A stretch of 12,023 bases of DNA from Planctomycetota bacterium (GCA_027011425.1 JALUZX010000169.1:1-12023); one strand, 5' to 3'. Positions 1 through 8,021 are shown, counted from the first letter of the stretch. Notes: generated from the letters alone by a model not told the origin. Program-made: numbers and translations.

Positions 1-802
1 GCCTGGGGCTGAGGGCGAGCAGGAAGGTCCCGGAGCCTCCCTTGGGTGAATAGAAGAGGGCCAGGGCGCCGAACTCTTTCTCCGCCATGGAGTAGAAGAG
101 TTTCAGGTCCCTGGCCTTGGCTCCCCTGGCCTCCCATCCCAGGACGGCCCGGGTTTCCCCCTTGCGCCGGATCTCCGTTCCCGGCGTAGGGGAATAGACC
201 ACTCCCAGGGCCTTGGAGCCGAGAATCTCCACCTGGGCCGAGAGACTTCGAGGGGGCGGGCCGCCCGCCGCCAGGGCTTTGAAGGGAAAGGTATATTCCC
301 ACCGGCCCCCCTCTTCGGGAAGGACCGCCGTCATGGTGAACCGGACCTGGGCCTTTCCCCCGGGGGGAACAGGGTAGATCCGGGCCCGGACCAGGCCCCA
401 CCCGGCGTATTCCAGGAGCATGGGGTCCATGAGGCGGGCCACGATGGATTCGTAGGCCTGCCTGGCCTTTCCGGCTTCCAGGATCTCGGCGGGGACCTCC
501 TTGCCGTTCACCACAAGCCTGGCCTGGTGGACCACCGCTCCCGGGGGGAGGGGGAGGATCCATTCCGCCTCGGCGTCGGTCCTGGAAGGGTTTGCGAATG
601 ATGCCCGGACCTCGGTGCGGGCAGCGCTGTCCCGGATGGAGGCCTCCAGGGAGACCGCGTCCAGGCGGGCCTTCCCGGGGCGGACGGGCCGGGGAATGGG
701 CGGCCTCGGCGGGCTGGGCGGCAAAGGGGGAAAGGGCTTCTGGGCCAGGGAGGTCAAGGGCAGGAGGCCCAAAAGGGCCAGAACCGCTGGATAGAGCTTC
801 AT
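1..802 (-). CDS. Exported VIT-domain protein (probable VIT-VWA), partial, C-terminus off the left edge
   Basis: The minus strand is open from an ATG at 802-800 to the window edge, giving 267 residues with no stop. Residues 1-20 form a signal peptide with a likely cut after SLA, followed by a proline-rich linker (about 23-42). Residues about 46-160 match the VIT domain: an FANPSRTDAEAEWILPLP-type strand, then GKARQAYESIVARLMDPMLLEY, then the RARIYPVPPGGKAQVRF strand. Residues 236-267 (LFYSMAEKEFG to FLLALSP) resemble the segment that directly precedes the von Willebrand A domain in bacterial VIT-VWA proteins, so a VWA domain with a MIDAS metal site is expected just outside the window; that part is inference. 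A GGAGG (complement of 810-814) lies seven bases before the ATG, fixing the start. The gene is divergent from the permease. Proteins of this type are extracytoplasmic and probably bind other proteins; the exact role is unknown. Confidence 0.88.
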   Translation of the reverse strand, partial: MKLYPAVLALLGLLPLTSLAQKPFPPLPPSPPRPPIPRPVRPGKARLDAVSLEASIRDSAARTEVRASFANPSRTDAEAEWILPLPPGAVVHQARLVVNGKEVPAEILEAGKARQAYESIVARLMDPMLLEYAGWGLVRARIYPVPPGGKAQVRFTMTAVLPEEGGRWEYTFPFKALAAGGPPPRSLSAQVEILGSKALGVVYSPTPGTEIRRKGETRAVLGWEARGAKARDLKLFYSMAEKEFGALALFYSPKGGSGTFLLALSPR

Positions 803-930
803 CGTTCCGCCTCCAAGTTTTTCCTCGAAAGGTCCCTGGAACGCCGGGGGCCCTCGACGGTTCCCGGAAAAGGAGGGAGGCTCCCTGCCATCTTCTTCGA
901 TCCGGGGGGGGAAAAGGGCAGAATGGGGCC

Positions 931-2694
931 ATGTGGACTGCCGGGCTGATCGCCCTTGGGGTGTTGCTCCTCCTTTCCCTGGAGCTTCTCCCCATGGACC
1001 AGGTGGGGCTCTTGGCCCTCCTGGCGGTGGTCCTGGCGGGGCTCGTCGAGCCCGGCCAGGCCTTGGGATTCTTCGGCCACCCGGCGGTGATCACCATCGG
1101 ATCGCTCCTGGTGATGGCCCAAGGGCTTCACCGGACGGGAGCACTGGCCTGGCTGGTCCGCTTCCTGGCGGCCCGTTCTTCCGGGCGGATGACGCCCCTG
1201 CTTTTCTGGATGTGCCTGGTCACGGCCCTGGCCTCGGCCTTCGTGAACAACACACCCACCGTGGCGGTCTTCCTTCCCGTGGTCCTGGGGCTGGCCGGGC
1301 GTTTCCACGTTCCTCCCAGCAAGCTCCTCATTCCCCTTTCCTACGCATCCATCCTGGGAGGGACCTGCACGCTTCTCGGGACGAGCACCAACATCCTGGT
1401 CTCGGAGGTCACGGCCCGGCATGGGTTTCCGCCCATCGGGATCTTCGAAATCCTCCCAGTGGGAGCGGCCTTCACCGCCTTGGGCCTGGCTTACCTGCTT
1501 CTTTTCGGGAAGAAACTCCTCCCCGAGAGACCGAGTCTGGGCGTGCCCCGGGAAGGGGAAAAGACCCGGGAGTTCGTCACCGAGGTGGGGATCCACCAGG
1601 GTTCCTCCATGGCGGGAAGGCCCGTGGAAGACCTGGAACGAATGCTCCAGGCCCGGGTCCTGGTCCTGATCCGTGGGGAGGAGATGCTCTGGCCTCCGCC
1701 CTTGAAGGAGAAGATGCGGGAAGGTGATATCCTCCTCATCAAGGGCTCGGTGAACAGCATCGCCGGATTGGACCGGCTCCAGGGGGTGGAACTCCTGCCC
1801 GAGCTGATGGAGGGGAAGGTCGCCTTCGACCCCCGGACCATGACCTTCGTGGAACTCCTGGTTCCCCCCGGTTCCCCCGTGGTGGGCCGACAGGTGAGGG
1901 AACTGCGGCTCCACAGGAGGGCCGGCCTGGTGGTGGCGGTGATGCGCAAAGGCAGGCACCTGCGGGAGAAGGTCTCCAGGCTCATCCTGCAGCCCGGGGA
2001 CGTTCTCCTGGCTTTCGGTGACGCCCGTTCCATAGCCGAGGCCCGCCAAATGGAGGAGTTCGTCCTCACCGAGGACGTGCAGGAGCGGGTGGTGAACAAG
2101 AGGAAGGCCCCCCTGGCGGTCCTGATCCTGGCGGGGATGGTGGGCGCCATCGCCCTGGGGGTTCTTCCTGCCGCCGTGGCGGCCCTGGCGGGAGCCACGG
2201 CCATGGTCCTGGGAGGGTGCCTGAACACGGCCCAGGCATACAAGGCCGTGGATTGGCGGATCCTCTTTCTACTCGTGGGAGCCCTGGCCCTGGGACGTTC
2301 CCTGGAAGTCTCCGGTCTTGCCGAGCGCCTGGCCCACACCCTGGTGGAGAACACCGGCGGCCGCCCCCTCCTGGTGGTGGCCGGGCTCTACCTGGCCTCC
2401 GTGGTTCTCACGGAACTATTCACCCACGGGGCGGTGGCGGTCCTCATGACCCCCGTGGCCCTCACCGCCGCCGCCGGCCTGGGCCTGGAGCACCGGCCCT
2501 TCATCATGGCCGTGCTCTTCGCCTGTTCGGCCAGCTTCCTCACCCCCGTGGGCTTCCAGACGAACACGCTGGTCTACGGGATTGGGGGCTACAAGTTCCG
2601 GGACTTCTTCCTGGTGGGCCTGCCGCTCCAGGGCCTCTGTTTCCTTCTCACCATGGGACTCGTTCCCCTGGTGTGGCCTTTTCGGCCCCTTTGA
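931..2694 (+). CDS. DASS/SLC13-family anion permease with two TrkA-C (RCK_C) domains
   Basis: A 587-residue inner-membrane transporter. Hydrophobic segments lie at about 5-38, 50-64, 88-122, 131-156, 171-193, 395-430, 442-458, 478-516, 522-550 and 558-583. Family signatures are present in both halves: SAFVNNTPTVAVFLP (102-116) with LLGTSTN (148-154), and TELFTHGAVAVLMTP (494-508) with TPVGFQTN (538-545). Between the halves sits a soluble insert with two TrkA-C-like modules at about 212-290 and 300-380, each ending in an EGDILLIKG/PGDVLLAFG-type strand. This arrangement is typical of SLC13-type permeases annotated as sulfate or dicarboxylate carriers; the substrate cannot be told from sequence, and the TrkA-C modules suggest ligand gating. 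The frame is open further upstream, but that part is antisense to the VIT gene and lacks membrane character, so ATG 931 is chosen. Its ribosome site is poor (a run of G then GAAAAGGG). The glycosyltransferase follows after 62 bases with no visible terminator, so co-transcription is plausible. Confidence 0.9.
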   Translation: MWTAGLIALGVLLLLSLELLPMDQVGLLALLAVVLAGLVEPGQALGFFGHPAVITIGSLLVMAQGLHRTGALAWLVRFLAARSSGRMTPLLFWMCLVTALASAFVNNTPTVAVFLPVVLGLAGRFHVPPSKLLIPLSYASILGGTCTLLGTSTNILVSEVTARHGFPPIGIFEILPVGAAFTALGLAYLLLFGKKLLPERPSLGVPREGEKTREFVTEVGIHQGSSMAGRPVEDLERMLQARVLVLIRGEEMLWPPPLKEKMREGDILLIKGSVNSIAGLDRLQGVELLPELMEGKVAFDPRTMTFVELLVPPGSPVVGRQVRELRLHRRAGLVVAVMRKGRHLREKVSRLILQPGDVLLAFGDARSIAEARQMEEFVLTEDVQERVVNKRKAPLAVLILAGMVGAIALGVLPAAVAALAGATAMVLGGCLNTAQAYKAVDWRILFLLVGALALGRSLEVSGLAERLAHTLVENTGGRPLLVVAGLYLASVVLTELFTHGAVAVLMTPVALTAAAGLGLEHRPFIMAVLFACSASFLTPVGFQTNTLVYGIGGYKFRDFFLVGLPLQGLCFLLTMGLVPLVWPFRPL

Positions 2695-2756
2695 TCCTTA
2701 CAGGTTGAGGGAGGGGCGCGGAAAACCCGATAGGAAGGGAAGGTGGAGGTCGGGCC

Positions 2757-3812
2757 ATGAGGATCGTCTATCTCCTGGAGAGCGCGGCGGAGCCCTGGGG
2801 CGGGGTGCAGACCGTGTTCAGAGACGCCCAGGCCCTCCAGGAGAGGGGGCACCGGGTCCAGGTGGTCTCCCGGGACGGGCCGCCGCCCTGGAGGGAGTGC
2901 GCCTTCCCGGTTTTTCGGGACCGGAGTCTCACCCTGGAAGATGTTGAGCCAGCCGACCTGGTGGTGGGAACCTTCTGGACTACGGTCCTCCCCGCTCTCC
3001 AGTCCGGAAAAGGAAGGCCCGTCCATTTCTGCCAGGGCTTGGAAGACGATCCCTCCCTCCCGGGAGAGGTCCGGGAATCCATGGAAGCGGTCTACCGTTT
3101 GAAGGAGACGGAGAAAGTGGTTGTCTCCCCCCACCTTGCGGGGCTCATCGAGAGGCGCTTCGGGCTTCCCAGCCGGGTCGTCCCGAACGCCGTGGACGGG
3201 AGCGTCATGTTTCCCGCCTCCCCGGCGGAACGGGACGGGCCTCTCCGGGTGGGGCTGGTGGGCCCTACACAGATCCCTCTCAAGGGAATCTCCACCGGAT
3301 ACGCGGCCTGCGCCTTGGCCCACCGGGCGGGCCTGGACCTTGTCCTCGTCCGGGCGAGCCACAAGCCTTTCCTGGAAGCGGAATTCCGCGCCCCTTTCCC
3401 CGTGGAGGCCTACAGGAACCTTCCTTACGGGAAGATGGGGGATTTCTACCGGAGCCTGGACGTCTTCCTGGGGACAGCCCTTTCGGAGAACGAAGGTTTC
3501 TACCTGCCCGGGCTCGAGGCCCTTGCCTGCGGGGTCCCCTCGATTCTCACCGACATTCCTTGTGTGCGCTCCTACGGAAACAGGGAATTCGCTCTCCTGG
3601 CGCCTCCCGGCGACGCGGAATCCATGGGCGCCGCCCTGCTCCTCCTGGCCAGGCGCGGAGACCTCCGGGCAAGACTCCGCGAAGAAGGGCTCCGGGTGGC
3701 CCGGTCCTTTTCCATGGAGGCCCGGCTGGACCTCCTGGAGGGCACCTTCGAGGAAATCCTGGAAGGGAGAAGGTCAGCCCCTTCCCTGTCGCCGGCCCTG
3801 GAAACCTGCTGA
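2757..3812 (+). CDS. GT4-type glycosyltransferase (GT-B fold)
   Basis: A 351-residue cytoplasmic or membrane-associated glycosyltransferase expected to move a sugar from a nucleotide-sugar donor to an unknown acceptor. The N-terminal half starts MRIVYLLESAAEPWGGVQTV, a beta strand plus the glycine-rich loop (GGVQ, 15-18) seen in GT4 acceptor-binding domains. PNAVD (143-147) marks the interdomain linker. The C-terminal donor half opens with LRVGLVGPTQIPLKGI (163-178) and carries the EX7E motif at E246 to E254 (EGFYLPGLE) followed by ALACGVPSI, the strongest family signature. Length is normal for GT4. GGAGGT at 2745-2750 supports the ATG at 2757. The last 39 bases overlap the 3' end of the convergent FIST gene. 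There is no polysaccharide or lipid biosynthesis cluster around it, so the product cannot be guessed. Confidence 0.87.
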   Translation: MRIVYLLESAAEPWGGVQTVFRDAQALQERGHRVQVVSRDGPPPWRECAFPVFRDRSLTLEDVEPADLVVGTFWTTVLPALQSGKGRPVHFCQGLEDDPSLPGEVRESMEAVYRLKETEKVVVSPHLAGLIERRFGLPSRVVPNAVDGSVMFPASPAERDGPLRVGLVGPTQIPLKGISTGYAACALAHRAGLDLVLVRASHKPFLEAEFRAPFPVEAYRNLPYGKMGDFYRSLDVFLGTALSENEGFYLPGLEALACGVPSILTDIPCVRSYGNREFALLAPPGDAESMGAALLLLARRGDLRARLREEGLRVARSFSMEARLDLLEGTFEEILEGRRSAPSLSPALETC

Positions 3813-4961
3813 AGGCGCATCCGGGACTTCCCCGATTCGACAAAGGACGAGACTCTGGCCGAGCAAAAGGGGGCCGCACCCTGGAACGGCCGCGATCTGG
3901 GCCCAGGATCGGGCGCCCAGGAAAGGGATGCCGCCCATTCTTTCGGCCAGGGCCGCCGCAGGGTCCCTGGAAGGATCCCGGCAGGAAGTGGGGCAGGCGA
4001 ATAGGATGGCGCATCCATCTCCTTTCCAGGAAAAAGAGGGGAGGGCCTGGACCTTCTTCCAGGCCGCTTCCGGGTCGGGAAGGCAGAGGCGGACCCATTG
4101 ACCCTCCCTGAGGCCGCCGGGGGTGAGGATCCGGACCCTTTTTCCCACGCGAAGAACCATCCTCGCCTCTGCGCAGGGGAGGGCGCCGTCTTCCCGGGGG
4201 GGATGGGAAGAGACCTCGGCCAGGAGGGATGTTTCACCCGAAGTCTCCCGGTGTTCCTCCCGGAGGACCTCCCAGGCGGGCCGGCCCTCCAGTTCTCCCA
4301 CCTCCTCCCCGGCCATGGCGGTGACCTTGTGGGGCGGCCCAAGGGGACGGAAGGCCGGGAGAGAAAGAACTTCCATGGATGTGGGTGGGTCCAGGGCAAG
4401 GCCCAGGGCTTCCTCCCGGGGAAGGATGCTTTCCAGGAAGACCGAGCCCGTCCTGTTCCCGGGGCCCTCCGGGCCGAGGACTCCGCCGGCAAGGGTGGTC
4501 CGGGGAAGGGCCGCCTGGAGACCGGGGAGAAGGGGAGCGAGGTGGAAGGACCTGAGCCCCGCCAGGAGCAGAAGGGCCGCCGGGGGCGGTCCCTGGAAAC
4601 CCAGGACCCGGCGCCAGGTGCGGGGATCCCCATCGGGGGAGGGTAACACCTTGGGCCGGAAACGGAGGGCCTGGACGCAGGGAAAGGGGAAGGACCCGGC
4701 CAGGAGACCCACCGCCGGGGCCCGGGTCCACCCAGTTCCAGGTTTCCAGACCTGGTGGGCCCGGGCGCCGGCCAGGAGGGTGGCGCCCGGACGGGATGCG
4801 GGTCCGGCCGGGAAGGGAAAGGCCCTTTTGGGGAGGGGGCATGTAGAGAAGAAGAGCAGGAGGTCCGGATCATCCTCCAGGGCTTCCACGGCCTGGAGAG
4901 CCGCCCTTTCCAGGGCTTCCCGGAATGTTCCGCCTGTCCCGAAACCGAAAGCCCAGGTCAT
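3774..4961 (-). CDS. Stand-alone FIST-domain protein (putative small-ligand sensor)
   Basis: A 395-residue protein without signal peptide or membrane segment. The N-terminal part fits FIST_N: an amphipathic helix and strand at 15-40 (RAALQAVEALEDDPDLLLFFST), a PPPAALLLLAGLRSFHLAPLLPGLQAALP segment (125-153) and the following TTLAGG turn (155-160). The C-terminal part, about 215-376, fits FIST_C, with an ILFACPTSC strand (319-327) and a final GGIPFLGARSWAQIAAVPG...LLLGQSLVLCRIG block (343-377). FIST domains are predicted to bind small ligands such as amino acids and are often fused to signalling modules; here no output domain is present. GGGAGG lies five bases before ATG 4961, a good ribosome site. 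The gene starts 36 bases after the TPP II-like peptidase stop, so the two probably share a transcript. Its tail overlaps the convergent glycosyltransferase by 39 bases. The family call rests on pattern recognition, not on an invariant catalytic residue. Confidence 0.72.
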   Translation of the reverse strand: MTWAFGFGTGGTFREALERAALQAVEALEDDPDLLLFFSTCPLPKRAFPFPAGPASRPGATLLAGARAHQVWKPGTGWTRAPAVGLLAGSFPFPCVQALRFRPKVLPSPDGDPRTWRRVLGFQGPPPAALLLLAGLRSFHLAPLLPGLQAALPRTTLAGGVLGPEGPGNRTGSVFLESILPREEALGLALDPPTSMEVLSLPAFRPLGPPHKVTAMAGEEVGELEGRPAWEVLREEHRETSGETSLLAEVSSHPPREDGALPCAEARMVLRVGKRVRILTPGGLREGQWVRLCLPDPEAAWKKVQALPSFSWKGDGCAILFACPTSCRDPSRDPAAALAERMGGIPFLGARSWAQIAAVPGCGPLLLGQSLVLCRIGEVPDAPSAGFQGRRQGRG

Positions 4962-4980
4962 GGCGGCCTCCCGGCCGAGG

Positions 4981-4997
4981 GCCCCCTCCCCGGGGGC
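4981..4997 (-). other. GC hairpin in the peptidase-FIST junction
   Basis: Directly after the peptidase stop codon the transcript can form a perfect 6-bp stem (4981-4986 with 4992-4997, GCCCCC/GGGGGC) closed by a 5-base loop. No U-run follows, so it is not an intrinsic terminator. It lies upstream of the FIST ribosome site and could act as an RNase barrier or weak attenuator; that role is inference. Confidence 0.45.
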
Positions 4998-7865
4998 TCA
5001 GCGGTTCCCCTTGACCGGTTCCACCAGGAACCGGACCCGAACGAATCCCTGGATCTGGTTTTCCGCGGCGTCCCTGAAGAGGATCTGGCCCATGGGCAGG
5101 AAACCTTCGGGCACCGGGCCCGGGGGCTCGGAGAGGGAGAAGGTGAGTTCCGTGGGAACGTAAGGGTAGATCCTGGCCGGACCCACGCGAATGGCGATCC
5201 GCCTGGATGTGTAATACTCTTCCCTTATCTCCACCTTGAAGGGCCTGGGGCGCTTGTCCGCGAACCCCGGGATCAGCACGAGGTTGAACGTGTTGCCCCT
5301 CCCGTCGTTGGGAATCCCGATCTGGAGGTCGTGGTAGGAGAAGCCTCCCTGGGCCAGGGCCCTGCCCCGGGAGTCGCGGATCTGGACCGCGAAGTCGGTG
5401 AAGAGGTTGAAGTCCTTCTTGGAGAGTTCAAGGGCGAACCGGACGCGTTCCACTCCCTTGGGCATCCTGAAGGGGTAGACCCACTTGGTGGAGGAGATGA
5501 CGGGTTTCATGGTCCTCCTGTAACCCAGGGTCTCCCCCTGGATCGTTCCCTCGAAGTTCCGGTTGACCAGGTTGACGACTTTGAACTTGCCGCTGGGGGG
5601 ATTGGGGTGCCTGTAGGTGAAGGCCTCCAGCTCCCTCGGTTCCGACTGGAAACCCGAGGCCTGGATCCTGAGGTTGTAGGTCGAGGTCTCGCGGTTCTGG
5701 TAGTAGCCCCAGACCACGATCTCCCAGACGCCGGGGTAGAGCTTTCTTCCCGCCACCTGGTTGTAAGCGGGGCCCGGTCTCTTCTCCACCTTGGGCACCC
5801 AGGAGGCGGCCTCTTCTCCGGTGGGAGAGAAGATGCTCACCAGGGCGCGGCAGAACTTTCCCTCCGGGCTGGTGAGCCTGGTGTTGAGGACCTGCATTCC
5901 CGCCGGAACGTCCACGAAGTAGCGACGGATGTCGCCCGGGTCCACCTGCTGGTCCGTCATCTCCAGGGTGAAATGGTTTTCCGCCGAGAGTGTGTAGGGC
6001 ACGACCACCGTGTTGAGGAGGCGGAACTCGATGTTCTCCGGTTTGTGGGGGAGGTCCTTCCTGTAAGCGTAGATGCTTCCCACGTAGAGGCCCGGTTTCC
6101 TGAGTGATTCCTTGTCGTACCAGACCTTGAGAACCAAGGGCGTGGTTCCCTTGATGTAGGTGGAAGGCTTGTCGATGCGGATCCAGCTTTTCTGGGGGAC
6201 CAGGTCGTAGGCCCGGTAGAAATCGATCTTCTGGTCGGGAGTGAACCCCTTGGGGAAGACCGGTGTGACCCGGAAGGTCGTGGTGTCCGGGTAGGCCGGA
6301 TACCAATGGCTGGCCCGGAAGTAGGCGGCCCTTCCCCTGCCGCCGGGCATGGTGGTCGCCTCGGCCTGGATGTCGTAGGCGTAGATCTTCTCGGACTCTT
6401 TGCGTGCGGCGTATTCCTTCAGGTATTCGAAGGTTCTGGCCATCTGGATCAGGCCCGCGCCCTGGTCGAGTTCGTTCCAGCCGGGCAGGGGCTTGGCGGC
6501 GTTGCGCATGGCCCGGTAGAAGACCATGTTGGTGTAGGGGATCTTTTCCTGGAGGCAGGCCGAAGCCAGGCAGCACATGAAGCCCGCCGTCTGGGGACTG
6601 GCCATGGATGTTCCCCACATGGCGTCCCGCTTGAGGTAGCGGGGGACCGTGGAAGAAGCTCCTCCCGGGGCCAGGCCGTCGGGCTTGGGGATCTCACCGC
6701 CGCGGCTGGTGAAGATGAAGGGCTTGAAGGTCTTGATGTCGGCGCCCCAGACCGTGGCCAGGGTGTCCACGGTCATCATCGCGCCGGCGGACCAGACCCT
6801 CTTGCTGGCGGCGGGGAGGCCCGTGTTGGAGATTCCGGGCCCTTCGTTGCCGTTGGAGATGGAGGCCAGGACCGTGGGGTTTTCCTGGAAGAGCCGGTCC
6901 AGCTTGCGGTCCATCACCGATTGGCCCTCGATCTCGCTTCCCACGCCGTAGCTCATGTTGAAGACCAGGGGCATCTTGTGTTTCCCGGCCCAGGCGATGG
7001 CGTATTCGTAGGCCTTGATCATGGAGCCCGTGACGGTGGCGCCCCCGGAGAGGGCGTTGTGGCCGATTTTCAGGGCCAGGATCTGTGCGCCCGGGGCGAT
7101 TCCGTTGTGATGGGGGTTGCCGTCCATGTGGTAACCCGCGGCCATCCCCGAGACATGGGTGCCGTGGGCCCCGGTTGGTTCGTAGACTTCCAGGATCTTC
7201 TCCTGGGGGCGGACGGTGACGGAGCAGATCATGATGGTGGGCTGTTTCTTGGGATTCCTTGGGCCGAATTCGAAGGTGTCCCTTCGGGCGGCGTAGTCCC
7301 GGAGCCCTTTCTCGTCGGCGAAGTCGTGGTCCATGTCCGTGTCCGGGTAGACCACCCAGAAGCCCTCCTTGGTCTGGAAGACCAGGAAGGCCCACTTGTC
7401 GTCGGTCTTGCCGTTGCCGTTCAGGTCTTTCAACCCGTTGTTGGCAAGGCGGCTCTCGTTGTAAACGGCCAGGTAGTAGGGGCCCTTGGCCTTGTGGGGA
7501 AGGGACCCCGCACCGAACCAGCGCTCCTTGCCCAGGGCCAGGGCGGCTTTGCCGCCTTCCTTCACGAGCTTTGCCTTCACCATGGGGACGTCCCCCTCGC
7601 CCGTGAAGTCCCGGCACTCCAGGATCTTTGGCTTCCCGTCGGATGTGGTGATCAGGCCCGGGATGCCGAGCTGGACCCCGCAGTCCAGGACGGCCAGGAC
7701 CACTCCCCGGCCGTCGTAGGTGGGATGGGCCCGGAGGAATTGTTCCGCACCGACGGCGGTGGTGTTGTTGAAGGGGAAGTTCTCCAGTTTCTTCTCCTGG
7801 GCCGGCATGGACGCAACGGCCCAGAGAAGGCCGCAAAGGGCCAGCGGTTTTCCTGCTTTCATCAT
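4998..7865 (-). CDS. Exported S8 subtilisin-family peptidase, tripeptidyl-peptidase II-like
   Basis: A 955-residue serine peptidase. Residues 1-22 are a signal peptide (cut after MPA), so it acts outside the cytoplasm. The S8 catalytic set is complete: Asp61 in VLAVLDCGV, His234 in GAHGTHVSG, oxyanion Asn340 in SNGNEG and Ser420 in GTSMASP. The Asp motif runs straight into GIPGLITTSDGKPKILECRDFTGEGD (68-92), the version characteristic of tripeptidyl-peptidase II rather than of subtilisin, and the gap of 173 residues between Asp and His is the long insert expected of TPP II. Residues about 470-955 form beta-sandwich regions; PGDIRRYFVDVPAGM is the TPP II-type post-catalytic signature. Eukaryotic TPP II is cytosolic, about 1250 residues, and forms a giant complex; this one is shorter and secreted. 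It probably trims peptides N-terminally, by family analogy. The first of two adjacent ATGs is used, five bases after a GGAG (complement of 7871-7874). It leads a probable two-gene transcript with the FIST gene and is divergent from the lyase. Confidence 0.93.
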   Translation of the reverse strand: MMKAGKPLALCGLLWAVASMPAQEKKLENFPFNNTTAVGAEQFLRAHPTYDGRGVVLAVLDCGVQLGIPGLITTSDGKPKILECRDFTGEGDVPMVKAKLVKEGGKAALALGKERWFGAGSLPHKAKGPYYLAVYNESRLANNGLKDLNGNGKTDDKWAFLVFQTKEGFWVVYPDTDMDHDFADEKGLRDYAARRDTFEFGPRNPKKQPTIMICSVTVRPQEKILEVYEPTGAHGTHVSGMAAGYHMDGNPHHNGIAPGAQILALKIGHNALSGGATVTGSMIKAYEYAIAWAGKHKMPLVFNMSYGVGSEIEGQSVMDRKLDRLFQENPTVLASISNGNEGPGISNTGLPAASKRVWSAGAMMTVDTLATVWGADIKTFKPFIFTSRGGEIPKPDGLAPGGASSTVPRYLKRDAMWGTSMASPQTAGFMCCLASACLQEKIPYTNMVFYRAMRNAAKPLPGWNELDQGAGLIQMARTFEYLKEYAARKESEKIYAYDIQAEATTMPGGRGRAAYFRASHWYPAYPDTTTFRVTPVFPKGFTPDQKIDFYRAYDLVPQKSWIRIDKPSTYIKGTTPLVLKVWYDKESLRKPGLYVGSIYAYRKDLPHKPENIEFRLLNTVVVPYTLSAENHFTLEMTDQQVDPGDIRRYFVDVPAGMQVLNTRLTSPEGKFCRALVSIFSPTGEEAASWVPKVEKRPGPAYNQVAGRKLYPGVWEIVVWGYYQNRETSTYNLRIQASGFQSEPRELEAFTYRHPNPPSGKFKVVNLVNRNFEGTIQGETLGYRRTMKPVISSTKWVYPFRMPKGVERVRFALELSKKDFNLFTDFAVQIRDSRGRALAQGGFSYHDLQIGIPNDGRGNTFNLVLIPGFADKRPRPFKVEIREEYYTSRRIAIRVGPARIYPYVPTELTFSLSEPPGPVPEGFLPMGQILFRDAAENQIQGFVRVRFLVEPVKGNR

Positions 7866-7985
7866 GTGTGCTCCGCTTGTTCCAATGGTTCTTCCTGCCG
7901 GGGGCTCCGGTTCCGTTCCTCCGGGACGGGGCAGGGTCCAGCAACATAGCAGGCCGGGGTGCGGGAAAGAAGGGCGCCTTTGTTA

Positions 7986-8012
7986 CCGCCCGCCGGGAGG
8001 CGGGCGGGAGGG
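7986..8012 (+). promoter_or_regulatory. Stable hairpin abutting the ribosome binding site of the lyase gene
   Basis: Positions 7986-7994 (CCGCCCGCC) pair perfectly with 7999-8007 (GGCGGGCGG) around a GGGA loop, all nine pairs G-C. The Shine-Dalgarno-like GGGAGGG (8006-8012) shares its first two bases with the 3' arm. Folding would partly occlude the site, so translation of the downstream lyase may be limited by this structure. The fold is seen directly; the regulatory effect is inferred. Confidence 0.5.
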
Positions 8013-8021
8013 ATGTTTCCC

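Noticed and set aside
592..930. N-terminal extension of the permease
   Set aside because: The frame is open but antisense to the VIT gene, rich in Arg/Gly/Pro, and adds no family-like sequence before the first membrane segment.
799..2049. 416-codon open frame on the minus strand
   Set aside because: It is antisense to the permease, which has clear membrane segments and family motifs. The opposite translation is G/H/P/Q-rich and featureless.
4755..6107. 450-codon open frame on the plus strand
   Set aside because: It is antisense to both the FIST gene and the C-terminal half of the peptidase, with no recognisable domain or ribosome site.
6306..7949. 547-codon open frame on the plus strand
   Set aside because: It is antisense to the peptidase, whose catalytic motifs are intact. 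The translation is low-complexity G/V/D/H/E-rich with no domain, as expected opposite GC-rich codons.
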